Source of the DNA: Lachancea kluyveri NRRL Y-12651
Taxonomy: Eukaryota > Ascomycota > Saccharomycetes > Saccharomycetales > Saccharomycetaceae
Direction of reading: 5' to 3'
Assembly: GCA_000149225.2 (NCBI GenBank)
Contig: CM000689.1
Coordinates: forward strand, 62,001 to 126,000
DNA: 64,000 nucleotides
The notes below the pieces were generated by a model that was not told where the DNA came from, did not search any database, and saw nothing but the letters and a program-made list of their open reading frames with translations. Position 1 is the stretch's first letter; each line of letters begins with the position of its first letter. The position numbers were made by a program, and so were the translations under genes. Below are positions 17,636-26,549 of the stretch, one piece after another.

Positions 17636-18379
17636 TCACTTTGCGGCCTCAACCCGTCTCTTGTATTCGGCGTTGAATCTGCACGTGCTGGCTAGCAGCT
17701 CCAGTCCGATGACAACGCTGTCCACAAACTGGAACACACCCTCCTCGGGCTTGAAGCGGGACTGGAACTTGCCCTCGAGGCCGCTGAAACCCGCGCAGCC
17801 CAGGATGATCACCTCTGAACGCAGCGCCTGGACGTTTTCAGAGCGAATGCGCTTCACAATCGCGTCAAACAGCTTTGGATCGTGCAAGTCCAGGACCTGG
17901 ACGTTGGAAGAGACTGTACCCTTCCAGATAACTGGCCTGCCGCCGCCCAGTATGCTGTCGACGGCGCTGTCCAGCAAGGTGACCCATTCCTTGTTGGAGG
18001 TGATGATGGAAAACGGCCTGTTGACAGACAGCGCGTACTGGATCGAGGCGTGAAAGATGCCTAGCACGGGAGTTGCGGCGATAGTTCTGGACTGCAACTC
18101 GTGTACCAGTGGGTGGTTGGAAAAACAAGCAATCAAAACACCGTCAAAGGTGTCAAAGTAGGGCAGACCCGTTGCGGCGTCGTGCTGCGTGAGCGGTGGC
18201 AGACATGCATCCGTAGACTCGCGAGAAGATTCTGGGCCATCGATCTGGGGTGGCGCAGAGGCTGGACCCGTAAAGTATGTGAACGTAACACCCTGCTCTT
18301 TGAAGTATTCGGGCACGTTGGCACGCAGGGCGTCTGTCATGGAACGCGTGCTGTTGGGATTGACGACTAGAAGGTGCAT
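17636..18379 (-). CDS. DCG1: Asp/Glu/hydantoin racemase family protein (Dcg1-like)
   Basis: Member of the Asp/Glu/hydantoin racemase superfamily; S. cerevisiae Dcg1 (YIR030C, about 244 residues) sits in the allantoin-degradation cluster and is controlled by nitrogen catabolite repression, with unproven substrate. The protein has 247 residues. I chose the ATG at 18379 (MHLLVVNPNSTRSMTDAL), which matches the family start; the ATG at 18418 adds 13 unrelated residues. The first catalytic cysteine candidate is in LIACFSNHPLVHEL and the second in IILGCAGFSGL. The gene interrupts the SNA2-AGE1 order shared with S. cerevisiae. A GATAAG site lies 196-201 bp upstream. Confidence 0.9.
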   Translation of the reverse strand: MHLLVVNPNSTRSMTDALRANVPEYFKEQGVTFTYFTGPASAPPQIDGPESSRESTDACLPPLTQHDAATGLPYFDTFDGVLIACFSNHPLVHELQSRTIAATPVLGIFHASIQYALSVNRPFSIITSNKEWVTLLDSAVDSILGGGRPVIWKGTVSSNVQVLDLHDPKLFDAIVKRIRSENVQALRSEVIILGCAGFSGLEGKFQSRFKPEEGVFQFVDSVVIGLELLASTCRFNAEYKRRVEAAK

Positions 18380-18574
18380 TCTGGACGAAGGAATTCTGTG
18401 AAGTATGAGCCGACGCATTCAGCAGAAACAAACGGACAGAAACCAACGGGGCGCGACCGGGAAACATTTGCAACGTGACGCGTTGCTATCCTTATATACC
18501 TGTTGGGGCATTCCTGTGTGGCCTGCTGGCCATATGGGTTCGCGTCGGAGCGAACCGCTATCGGTCGCAGACAG

Positions 18575-18580
18575 CTTATC
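18575..18580 (-). promoter_or_regulatory. GATAAG site upstream of DCG1
   Basis: Core site for Gln3/Gat1 GATA factors, in the sense orientation for DCG1 about 200 bp upstream of its ATG. Only one clear copy is seen, so nitrogen regulation is a modest inference. Confidence 0.35.
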
Positions 18581-18674
18581 TCCAGAATGAGAAGGGGAGG
18601 GTGGGGGAAAAGGGAGGAAGATGGAAGGCGACGCATGCGGCGAGCACAGACCTAGCCACGTGACCTCGCCGACT

Positions 18675-18723
18675 GCCATTTGCCAGTTGCCAATCGCCAA
18701 CCGCTAATTGCCAACCGCCAGCT
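18675..18723. repeat. 7-bp periodic GCCANNN array
   Basis: Seven consecutive heptamers, each beginning GCCA (one GCTA), with variable last three bases. The period is exact over 49 bp. Three units equal 21 bp, two DNA turns. Confidence 0.8.
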
Positions 18724-19161
18724 GTGCCGTGTGTGTCGTTCTGCAGTATTATTACCGGTATTGTTGTTCTGCCATCACTGCCGCCACTGCTGCTCCCACT
18801 ACCGCCGCCGTTCCGATACTGTGCCCCCTCTACTGCCAAGAGCGGCTGCCAATAATAGAGCCTGTCCATTACACAACCCCTTTAAGCAGGGCCTAGATCG
18901 CGGGTAGCGGTGTGACTTTCCCGTATTTAGAACGTGCTCGAATGTATGAGTACTCGTACTTTCATTTCTTTTTTTTTTTTTTTTTTTTCTGTTTTTTCCC
19001 TCCCGCCCCGCGACAACTGCGAATGTTGCCACATTTTTCCGTGTGCTGCGAAAGTCTCTGGGTAAACCGAGGCAGAAAAATTTTCTCACGCTCAAAATGG
19101 AAACGCAGCGCCAGGGGCGGTGTGGTGTTATCGCCCCAGTGCCTGCTATGACTGGAAAAGC

Positions 19162-19169
19162 TATAAAAG
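19162..19169 (+). promoter_or_regulatory. TATA box of the small mannoprotein gene
   Basis: TATAAAAG, 122 bp upstream of the ATG at 19284, followed by a pyrimidine-rich leader. This suits a strongly expressed wall-protein gene. Confidence 0.6.
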
Positions 19170-19283
19170 GGAGACGCTCAACCACAACTTTCAAGCCTCT
19201 TCCGTTACGTTCTTTTCCATCTTAGCCTCCCCTTCTTCTTACCTTTTTTTTTTTTTCCCAATCCACCAATCGTAACATCAGAA

Positions 19284-19481
19284 ATGCAATTCAAGAACAT
19301 CGTCGCCGCCTTCGCTACCGTTGCTGCTGTCCAAGCCGCTAACACTTCCAACACTTCCAACCACTCTAACCACTCCAACGACACCTCTTCCTCTGTCTCC
19401 ACTGGTGCCGCTGCCTCCAACTTCTTGGGTGCTGGTGCTTTCGGTGCTGCCGTTGCTGCCGGTGTTGCTTTCTTGTTCTAA
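19284..19481 (+). CDS. Small GPI-anchored mannoprotein (YDR524C-B/YCL048W-A type)
   Basis: A 65-residue secreted protein. The signal peptide is [19 protein letters not shown] short asparagine/serine/threonine-rich middle has repeated NTSN and NHSN sequons (potential N-glycosylation at NTS, NHS and NDT). The C-terminal hydrophobic tail [15 protein letters not shown] suggests a GPI signal. Position next to AGE1 matches S. cerevisiae YDR524C-B, whose paralogue is YCL048W-A near SPS22. Strong codon bias (GCC, GCT, AAC, TCC) and a clear TATA promoter suggest high expression. The role is presumably structural in the cell wall; function is unproven. Confidence 0.85.
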   Translation: MQFKNIVAAFATVAAVQAANTSNTSNHSNHSNDTSSSVSTGAAASNFLGAGAFGAAVAAGVAFLF

Positions 19482-19918
19482 GCGTCGTGTGCTGTGCACA
19501 TGGCTGAACAAAGCTCGCCATTTTTATTTTATGCAAGTGTAATTTTAGCAAAGGAACATATAAAAAGCTTTTTAATACAGTTTGTATTCTAACATGATAC
19601 ACTAGAAATGTTTGTCTGTACTATACCGTGTCTATTTTTCTTGCCTCTTCCGTCGGGCTGTCTGTGGTCCGTGCGGTATGGCTCACCCGCGAGCTCTTTT
19701 CGAGAGCTTCTGTTTTTTTCTTTTTCCCTCTTGTTCTTGTTTTCGTGCACCGCGCTCCGCGCTCTACGCTCGGAGTCTGCTGTTACCCGGTTTCTGGGAT
19801 CCGCGGCCCGTGCAATCCTCTCTGCCCTTGCTAGAAAACGTTTGTTGCGGCAATCCAGTATAGCGATGGGCCTGTGTGTGTGGTGAGCGATTGCAGCAGC
19901 ACTACACCATTACCGCCA
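19482..19918. other. Intergenic region before AGE1
   Basis: 3' flank of the small mannoprotein gene (AT-rich near 19515-19600) and AGE1 promoter. A T-rich stretch is near 19700-19740. No gene is seen. Confidence 0.5.
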
Positions 19919-22351
19919 ATGGGCCAGAGCAACAGTATCCTAAAGGCATGCGGTGTGCTCGACAAGTCCATCGTGCGCATCTCGTCTGCACAGCCGAAAC
20001 AACAGCTCAAGTTTATCTGTCTGGATGGCAACGACATTCTTTTGCCATATATTGACGACACGGCGACCACGTACGCCCTAGTCCTTGCAGACCAGGGGTA
20101 CCTAGACTACAAGTTTGTGACCTCTGACAATGAGCCCGAGCACCTCTCCATAAAGCAGGCCAAGGACCCCCACACCTACACCGTGTGCTTCAGCAAGGTG
20201 CAAAAGCCGGGTGTTCACCATCTCACGCTGAGGCTGGATAAGCGGGTCGTTCTCGAATTGGACGTGTACATCGAGCTTGGCCCCCAGAAAAAGGCCATGA
20301 GCGAGCAGGCCAACACCCAATACTCAGATCCCCAGCCGTCTTTCATGGCGGACGGCCCGCAGTTTCGCACGCAGGTGGCCCAGCTGGAGACTACACTGCC
20401 GCAATTCCGCACGCTGTTAAAGAGCATTGCCGAGCGGGCCTCAAAGCTTGCAGAGTCGCTGCACCAGGTGTCCAGAGAACACGCCCATCTCGAGGGCTCT
20501 TTCAAGGAGTTGCAGCAGCTGGCCACCCAGATCACCGGTAAGCCCGGCTCGACTGCTGCCCCTGCGTCCCCACCGCCCTTCCTGGCAACCGTTCAATCCT
20601 TGGGCGACCTTTTCCGTCGCCAGTCTTCCGAATACGCCTCCCAGGCCAAGTCTACAGCCGACTTGCTCTTTCAGCCCCTGCAGGCCTACGTCTCGTCCGC
20701 TCTGGACTCGCGCATGCTGTCCTCCAGGCGGAAGAGCTACCAGGAGCAGGCCAAGCTGTTTTATGCGTACATGGGCAAGAACCTGTCCTCCTCCGACTCT
20801 GCAACCTTGTCCAAGAAGATCCAGTTTGAGCTGAACAGATTTGACTACTTTTCGTTTCTCTCGGACCTCGTCAACGGCCAGCCCCTCCGCGACTTGGGCC
20901 TCCAGTGGGCCAAGTACCACAACGTGCTTCACCCGGACCCTCTGCTGCTGTCCGTAGCATCGGGTTACGCTTCGAACTACAAGGTCTACAACAAGCGCCG
21001 AGCAGCCCTCCGGACCAGGATCTCCCAAGTGCAGAACTACTCCGACCTGTCCGCCCTCATCGGCGACACCGCCACGGCCGCGCACAAGCTCTTCAAGGAG
21101 GGCATTCTTTGGACATACAAGGGCCAGGGCAAGACCTCCGGCTGGCACAAACAATGGGTCGTCCTCACAAACTCCACGCTGTCCGAGTACTCTGACTGGA
21201 AAAAGGAGGGCACCAAGCTTGCGCGTCAGCCGCTAAACCTGACCTTTGCATGCATCAAGCGCTCTGCCCAAAAGCCAAACGGATTCGACATCATTACAAC
21301 CGACGGCACCACCCGCTCCTTCCAGGCCGAGAGCGAGAACGAGGTTGAGAACTGGTTGCGCGAGCTACAGGCAGCAATTGGCCTGCATATCGCCGACTCT
21401 GCACCAGTAGCGTCTCCGCTGCAGCTTGTGCGTTCCGCCGACGGGTCCAACGCTGTGTGTTGCGACTGTGGCAGCACGGACCACGTTGAGTGGATCTCGA
21501 TCAACCTGCTCTGCGTTGTGTGCATCCGCTGTTCCGGCGCACACCGGTCTCTGGGCTCCCATGTTTCCAAAATCAGATCTCTGACCCTGGACTCCTTTAC
21601 TTCAAAGGAGTCTCTGGAGCTGCTGCGGTACGTTTCAAACAAAAACATCAACTCCATCTACGAGAGCGGGCTCACAGACAAACCCATAACCCCCACCGGC
21701 TCCTCGGACGATGAACGTGTGGCGTTCATCAGGGCCAAGTATCTCGAAAAGCGCTACGTCTCGCCGCCGCTTGCAGAGGGTGTGCAGGAGCCTGCCTCTA
21801 CCGCCAAAAAACTGAGCAACAGCCTCCTCAGGGCCGTCCACCTGAATAGTATCTACCTGCTGCAACAGTGCGTTGCGCAAGGTGTCGTCCTGGCAGACGT
21901 GCGTCTGGAGAACAACGAGACTCTGTTTCGCTACTCCCTGACACACTACCAAGGCACCAAGGACGCGCCCGTGTTTTACATCACCGAGTTTCTGATACTG
22001 AACGGGCTGCAGGTGGACAGGCTGCCACCGGACACCTCGTCGCTGTCGCGGGGTCAGCTCTCATACTGGAAGTCGAAATGCGACACGCTCGGTGTGTACA
22101 AAACACGGCCGGTTGGCAGGAGTGCCACCACGGCCAAAAAGTCGCCCGATGTTCCTCGCGTCAACACGGAGTCTGGTTTGGACACCAGTACAGTGCATTC
22201 CTCCTCGTCATCTTCATCGTTTGGTCCACACGCTAACAAGCGTTGGAGCATAGGCTCCATACCGGCGTCCCCGCTATCTGTTGGATCGCCCTCGTCACTA
22301 CTCACAAAGCCTCGTAACTTAAAATTCCCAAAGCTAGGCGGCAAGAACTAA
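19919..22351 (+). CDS. AGE1: ARF GTPase-activating protein Age1, long form
   Basis: ArfGAP that stimulates GTP hydrolysis on ARF in trans-Golgi/endosome transport. The protein has 810 residues, much longer than S. cerevisiae Age1 (YDR524C, about 482). I chose the ATG at 19919 (MGQSNSILKACGVLD). The N-terminal region (about 1-130) is unassigned. A helical region of about 150-380 resembles a BAR/coiled domain. A PH domain spans about 394-485 (LWTYKGQGKTSGWHKQWVVL to NWLRELQAAIG). The ArfGAP zinc finger starts at CDCGSTDHVEWISINLLC (about 512) with CVVCIRCSGAHRSLG carrying the catalytic arginine. A tail with a possible ankyrin-like segment and a serine-rich end follows. BAR is inferred from helicity only. 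Confidence 0.92.
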   Translation: MGQSNSILKACGVLDKSIVRISSAQPKQQLKFICLDGNDILLPYIDDTATTYALVLADQGYLDYKFVTSDNEPEHLSIKQAKDPHTYTVCFSKVQKPGVHHLTLRLDKRVVLELDVYIELGPQKKAMSEQANTQYSDPQPSFMADGPQFRTQVAQLETTLPQFRTLLKSIAERASKLAESLHQVSREHAHLEGSFKELQQLATQITGKPGSTAAPASPPPFLATVQSLGDLFRRQSSEYASQAKSTADLLFQPLQAYVSSALDSRMLSSRRKSYQEQAKLFYAYMGKNLSSSDSATLSKKIQFELNRFDYFSFLSDLVNGQPLRDLGLQWAKYHNVLHPDPLLLSVASGYASNYKVYNKRRAALRTRISQVQNYSDLSALIGDTATAAHKLFKEGILWTYKGQGKTSGWHKQWVVLTNSTLSEYSDWKKEGTKLARQPLNLTFACIKRSAQKPNGFDIITTDGTTRSFQAESENEVENWLRELQAAIGLHIADSAPVASPLQLVRSADGSNAVCCDCGSTDHVEWISINLLCVVCIRCSGAHRSLGSHVSKIRSLTLDSFTSKESLELLRYVSNKNINSIYESGLTDKPITPTGSSDDERVAFIRAKYLEKRYVSPPLAEGVQEPASTAKKLSNSLLRAVHLNSIYLLQQCVAQGVVLADVRLENNETLFRYSLTHYQGTKDAPVFYITEFLILNGLQVDRLPPDTSSLSRGQLSYWKSKCDTLGVYKTRPVGRSATTAKKSPDVPRVNTESGLDTSTVHSSSSSSSFGPHANKRWSIGSIPASPLSVGSPSSLLTKPRNLKFPKLGGKN

Positions 22352-22994
22352 GAACCAATACCGACCATACCCCTGTATCTCAGCAACGAGCTTTGCAGTA
22401 TTGTTTTCAATTTTGGTTTAACCCTTACTGTTTTGTCTTTTTGTTTCCTTTTTGTGGCTTCAACGTAGATGCACAAACTGCAAAGGAAAGACAGACATTG
22501 GCCAAACGTCAGCAAAGAAAAATTAGCGGGAGAGAAAAAAAAAATAAAAAAATACAAAATACAAAGTACAAAGTACAAAGTACAAAGTACAAAGTACAAA
22601 AAAAGAAAGCCTATAGTTTACGAAATTTTAATACTTTAACGAACACTCTTCTTCCTCTCCTTTTAATCTCTTTTCTTTTTTTTCTTCTTTTTTTCCCTCT
22701 TTGTATTCGCTACACGATTAAACCAGGCCGTCGTTCTTTAACACGCTCAAAACTTTGTCAGTTTTCCTTCCCGAAACTGTACTTTGCTTAATCAAAATTA
22801 TCTGTAGGTGCACAAGGTAAGCTTATTAATTTTGCTCATATTAGCTTCCAAACGCTGCTTTTCTACTCCACTGCTGTTTTTTTTTATCATTATTATTGTA
22901 TTATTCTTCCTTTACAGTATTGATTCGCTTGTCATTGCACCGGCTGTATTAAAAACCCACAAAACACAAACGCGCTGCGCATACACACAGCATA
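22352..22994. other. AGE1 3' flank and SPS1 promoter
   Basis: Non-coding, AT-rich. It holds five tandem ACAAAGT units (22561-22595), T-rich blocks near 22675-22700 and CACAAAA (22958-22964), which fits the core of a middle sporulation element but lies only about 31 bp from the SPS1 ATG. Confidence 0.5.
22561..22595. repeat. (ACAAAGT)5 tandem repeat
   Basis: Five exact 7-bp units with flanking partial units, between AGE1 and SPS1. Confidence 0.9.
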
Positions 22995-24689
22995 ATGACC
23001 ACTTGCTCTACAAAAACACAGTATGACAGCTTTTCAACGGTGATAACAAACTCCAAGACGAGCCGCCCCTCAAACCTCAGACCATCCGAGCTTTACGAGG
23101 TCCAGGAGTGCGTTGGCAAGGGCAACTTTGGCGACGTCTACAAGGCCATAGACAAGTCTACGGGCAACACAGTTGCCATTAAGGTGGTCAACTTGGAGGA
23201 AACAGACGACGAAATTGACCTTTTGGCACAAGAGATTTACTTTTTGGCAGAGTTGCACTCGCCATACATCACCAACTACTTCAGCACCTTTGTGGAAGAT
23301 GTGTCCATGTGGATTGTGATGGAGTACTGCGGCGGCGGCTCGTGCTCGGACTTGCTCAAGTGTCTGCCGCGGGGAACCTTGACGGAGGAGAAGGTTGCCT
23401 TTATCACCAGGGAGATCCTCCGAGGACTAGAGTACTTGCACTCGCAAAGAAAGATCCACCGTGACATCAAGGCCGCCAATATCTTGCTAACCGATGACGG
23501 GAAGGTAAAGTTGGGTGACTTTGGAGTCAGCGGCCAGATGATGGCCACTAGAAGAAGAGACACCTTTGTCGGAACGCCTTTCTGGATGGCGCCCGAGGTG
23601 ATTGCGCGGTCGGAGCAGGGCTACAACGAGAAGGCGGATATCTGGTCTTTGGGAATCACCGTTTTCGAGCTTTTGAAAGGCCAGCCACCCTTGTCACAAC
23701 ACGACCCGATGAAAGTGTTGATGTCCATTCCTTCCAGAAGGCCCCCAAAGCTTGAGGACCGCTACTCGCATGCCATCCGGGAGTTTGTCTCTCTTTGCTT
23801 GAACAAGGATCCAGCAAAAAGGCCCACCGCCTCGGAATTGTTGAAGCACCGGTTCATTGCAAGGGTGGGCAAGAAGGGTGTCGAGAACTTGAAGGAGGAG
23901 GTCGATCTCATCAAGGGCGTCAAGGTGAAGGCCAAATATTCCAAGAATCCAAAGTTTTCGATCTCAGACAAAGTATACAAGACCGGCAGGAAGAGGCATT
24001 TGGAAACCTGGAACTTTAAGGTAATGAAGAAGGAGCACGAGAATGAGAATGAGAATGAGAATGAGAATGAGAATGAGAATGGACACCGAGTTATTGGTAC
24101 TCCCGCTGCCATCAATGCAGGTGCCGGTGCGAGTGCTCCTAAAAAGAGTGGGAAACTCGCGCGCGTCAAGAGACAGATTGTGAGACTCAAAAAGGAACAC
24201 CAGTCACCAGACTCTCAAGAATGCCCTGATTCTGGTGGGCTCAGTGACGCTGGCAAAACTTCAGACACAAACGTCACCACACCAACGGTGAGAGGGTGCT
24301 ACGCACTCAAGAGGCCGGGGTCATCTGCTGGCGGCGAAACTGTCGTTGAGACTGGAATCGAAAACACTACCGAGGCCACCGCCGAAAATGCTACTGAGAC
24401 CTCTACCGCTAGCGAGACAGAAACCGAAACTACTAGCGAGGCTGGCAACAGAGATTCGTCGTGTGTATTCGGCAAGGAGTTGGACTACTACAAAGACATC
24501 ATGCTCTACAGCTTCAAAAGGATCCGTGAAAGAGCCCGGGGCGCAGAAACCAAAGCCGTGGTTGACCACATGCAACTAACGTTTCAGCAAGCCGAAAGAG
24601 ACCAACCGGGGTTAAGTGAGGCGTTGGTTGAAGAGATATATCTACGTATGGACTCCATCAAGGGTCTTGTAGATGGAGCTGTCTGTTAA
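22995..24689 (+). CDS. SPS1: STE20-family (GCKIII) protein kinase Sps1
   Basis: Sporulation-specific serine/threonine kinase required for prospore membrane and spore-wall formation (S. cerevisiae YDR523C). The protein has 564 residues. The kinase domain spans about residues 34-290: glycine loop VGKGNFGDVYKA, catalytic lysine in VAIKVV (Lys63), catalytic loop IHRDIKAANILL, magnesium loop DFGVSG, and the GCK activation segment FVGTPFWMAPEV. After the domain comes a basic stretch, then an (EN)7 run, then a long serine/threonine/glutamate-rich linker, and a C-terminal helical block (about residues 495-564) resembling the conserved GCKIII tail. It is next to SPS2, in the S. cerevisiae order and orientation. 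Confidence 0.95.
   Translation: MTTCSTKTQYDSFSTVITNSKTSRPSNLRPSELYEVQECVGKGNFGDVYKAIDKSTGNTVAIKVVNLEETDDEIDLLAQEIYFLAELHSPYITNYFSTFVEDVSMWIVMEYCGGGSCSDLLKCLPRGTLTEEKVAFITREILRGLEYLHSQRKIHRDIKAANILLTDDGKVKLGDFGVSGQMMATRRRDTFVGTPFWMAPEVIARSEQGYNEKADIWSLGITVFELLKGQPPLSQHDPMKVLMSIPSRRPPKLEDRYSHAIREFVSLCLNKDPAKRPTASELLKHRFIARVGKKGVENLKEEVDLIKGVKVKAKYSKNPKFSISDKVYKTGRKRHLETWNFKVMKKEHENENENENENENENGHRVIGTPAAINAGAGASAPKKSGKLARVKRQIVRLKKEHQSPDSQECPDSGGLSDAGKTSDTNVTTPTVRGCYALKRPGSSAGGETVVETGIENTTEATAENATETSTASETETETTSEAGNRDSSCVFGKELDYYKDIMLYSFKRIRERARGAETKAVVDHMQLTFQQAERDQPGLSEALVEEIYLRMDSIKGLVDGAVC
24039..24080 (+). repeat. (GAGAAT)7 coding repeat in SPS1
   Basis: Seven exact hexamers coding for alternating Glu-Asn in the linker after the kinase domain. 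Confidence 0.95.
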
Positions 24690-25106
24690 GTAGATTTTTG
24701 TACGTATAGTAAATGCACACGTCTGCTCACTTCATAAACATGCAGATATGCCACTCGGCGCACGCAAAGTGGTACGATGGTGGGCCTCGCGAGAGAACCC
24801 ATTGTCTATAGCCAGCAGGGGTAGATGGGGATGTGCAGAACGATGACGCTTGCCGGCTTGCCGTCCTGTCGCGCAGTGTCGTCCCGTCGCACAGTGTCGT
24901 CCTGACACTCCCTCGCCTTGAGAGGTGACACAAAAACACAAAAACGACAGTTGTGCAGGACACAGAAGCTATATAAATGCAGGCGTGCTGTGTGCAGCAC
25001 CTTGATCTCAAACGTGGCCCTTTGAAAGAGACCCCGTAGTGAAGCAGACCCCACAATAAAGCAGATCACATAGATTCCCACAGTTTGAAGCAATACTCAC
25101 AAACAA
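24690..25106. promoter_or_regulatory. SPS2 promoter region
   Basis: Contains two copies of an 18-bp tandem segment including CAGTGTCGTCC (about 24866-24902), a perfect middle sporulation element at 24927-24935, a second CACAAAA and a TATA box TATATAAA at 24970-24977. Confidence 0.6.
24927..24935 (+). promoter_or_regulatory. Middle sporulation element (Ndt80/Sum1 site) before SPS2
   Basis: GACACAAAA matches the gNCRCAAAW consensus at every position. It lies 172 bp upstream of the SPS2 ATG and 35 bp upstream of the TATA box, the usual arrangement for a middle meiotic gene. A weaker partial copy follows at once. Confidence 0.75.
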
Positions 25107-26549
25107 ATGAAAATCAGCACTCTAATCCCCCTTGCGCTTAACGCTGGCGCAATAACTGTGGCAGCAGCAGCAGCCGTGATGGAGAGACCGATAAGAGAGG
25201 TCGACAGAGCCACCTTGGAACACATAAGAAACCCGCATGTCGTAAGGCCATACACGCCCCGTCTATACGCAAAGGATCTTTCCCAGGCCGCCATGGGCCA
25301 GAAAGACTCCACATCCTCTGATAACGAGCCCAAGCGGTTCGAAAAATCTGCTCCGCTAGCAGAGATCTGCAAGCAAAGCACCCATGCAGTGGAGAACGCG
25401 GCACAGTTGAGCCAGCTCCAAGCCCAGTGCACTGAAGTAACCGGCTCAATCGTCATCTCCGAATACATCGATCCCGTGGTCGACCTAGGCAAGCTTCAGA
25501 GCATCAAAGGAGACCTCTTGGTACGCGACTCTCCCAGCGTGATCCACATCCAGGCGCCCCGCTTGACAAACGTCGGCGGCACGTTTGAGTTGAACAGCCT
25601 AACCTCGCTAAACTCGGTGCACACGCCGGTGTTGCGCGACTTCAACACCATCAATTGGAGGGTCGTCCCGATCCTTACCGATGTGGAACTCGACCCAAAC
25701 GCCAAAACGGCTAAGCGTGTCATCATCTCGGACACGTCCTTGGTGGGCTTTGAGGGGTTCAGCAACGTCGAGGAGTTGGAGGTTTTGAACATCAACAACA
25801 ACAGATTCATGGAGTACATCAAGACAAACGTGAAGTGTGTTACAAAGCAGCTAAGCATCTCGGCCAACGCCAAAGAACTAGAACTAGATATGCCCTCGTT
25901 GGAGTGGGCAGACAACATCACCGTGCGAGACACGTCCTCTGCAACCATGCCCAAGTTGAAGAGCGTCAAGCACTCCTTGGAGTTTATCGAAAACATGTTC
26001 CACTCGTTGGAGCTCCCTGCGTTGGAGTCTGTTGGCGGCACTTTGGGTGTGATTGAAAACGTCAACTTGAAAAAGGTGGACTTTACCAATGTGACGCACA
26101 TAAACGGTGGCTTGATGATTGCAAACAACACACAGATTGAAAAGATTGACTTTTTCCCAGAGCTACAGCAGATCGGCGGCGCCATCCAGTTCACAGGCAA
26201 GTTCAAAGACACTTCGTTCCCCAAGTTGAAGTTGGTCAAGGGCAGCGCCCTAATCATCAGCAACTCGGACTCCTTGGACTGCGCAAAATGGACCACCCCC
26301 GCCAGCGGGAGCTCCATCATCAGGGGCGGCAAGATTACGTGCACTTCTGGCAAGAAGCAGAACTCGGTGAGCGTCAACGAGGATGGCACTGTGATTGGCC
26401 GCGACGTTTCCGACTTGACGGGCGGCTTCCACGCAAAGGAGAGCAGTGCCAGTTCCGGTATGGTGGATACCACCAAGCTATCAAAGGTTGGGTGGTCTTT
26501 GGCGTTTGCCTGGGCCGCCGGTTTGTTCTGTTTGGTGGTCATGCAGTAG
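25107..26549 (+). CDS. SPS2: GPI-anchored Ecm33-family protein Sps2/Sps22
   Basis: Ancestor of the redundant S. cerevisiae pair SPS2 (YDR522C) and SPS22 (YCL048W), sporulation proteins needed for organisation of the beta-glucan layer of the spore wall. The protein has 480 residues. It begins with a hydrophobic secretion signal (about residues 1-24), followed by a cysteine-containing N-terminal segment and receptor-L-domain-like, leucine-rich repeats with phrases such as LGKLQSIKGDLLVRDSP, LTNVGGTFELNSLTSL and LPALESVGGTLGVIENV. The C-terminus has a serine-rich segment and hydrophobic tail VGWSLAFAWAAGLFCLVVM, a GPI signal. An Ndt80-type element lies in the promoter. Confidence 0.93.
   Translation: MKISTLIPLALNAGAITVAAAAAVMERPIREVDRATLEHIRNPHVVRPYTPRLYAKDLSQAAMGQKDSTSSDNEPKRFEKSAPLAEICKQSTHAVENAAQLSQLQAQCTEVTGSIVISEYIDPVVDLGKLQSIKGDLLVRDSPSVIHIQAPRLTNVGGTFELNSLTSLNSVHTPVLRDFNTINWRVVPILTDVELDPNAKTAKRVIISDTSLVGFEGFSNVEELEVLNINNNRFMEYIKTNVKCVTKQLSISANAKELELDMPSLEWADNITVRDTSSATMPKLKSVKHSLEFIENMFHSLELPALESVGGTLGVIENVNLKKVDFTNVTHINGGLMIANNTQIEKIDFFPELQQIGGAIQFTGKFKDTSFPKLKLVKGSALIISNSDSLDCAKWTTPASGSSIIRGGKITCTSGKKQNSVSVNEDGTVIGRDVSDLTGGFHAKESSASSGMVDTTKLSKVGWSLAFAWAAGLFCLVVMQ

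Larger units (their letters stand above)
18380..19283. other. Divergent promoter region, DCG1 / small mannoprotein
   Basis: Non-coding. It contains an inverted repeat GGTTCGC/GCGAACC near 18537-18556, GATAAG on the minus strand at 18575-18580, the 7-bp periodic array at 18675-18723, a T tract near 18968-18988, GAAAAATTTTC at 19075-19085 and a TATA box at 19162-19169. No gene is seen. Confidence 0.55.

Noticed and set aside
20441-21154. Open frame of 237 codons on the minus strand
   Set aside because: Antisense of AGE1, which has clear PH and ArfGAP domains on the plus strand.
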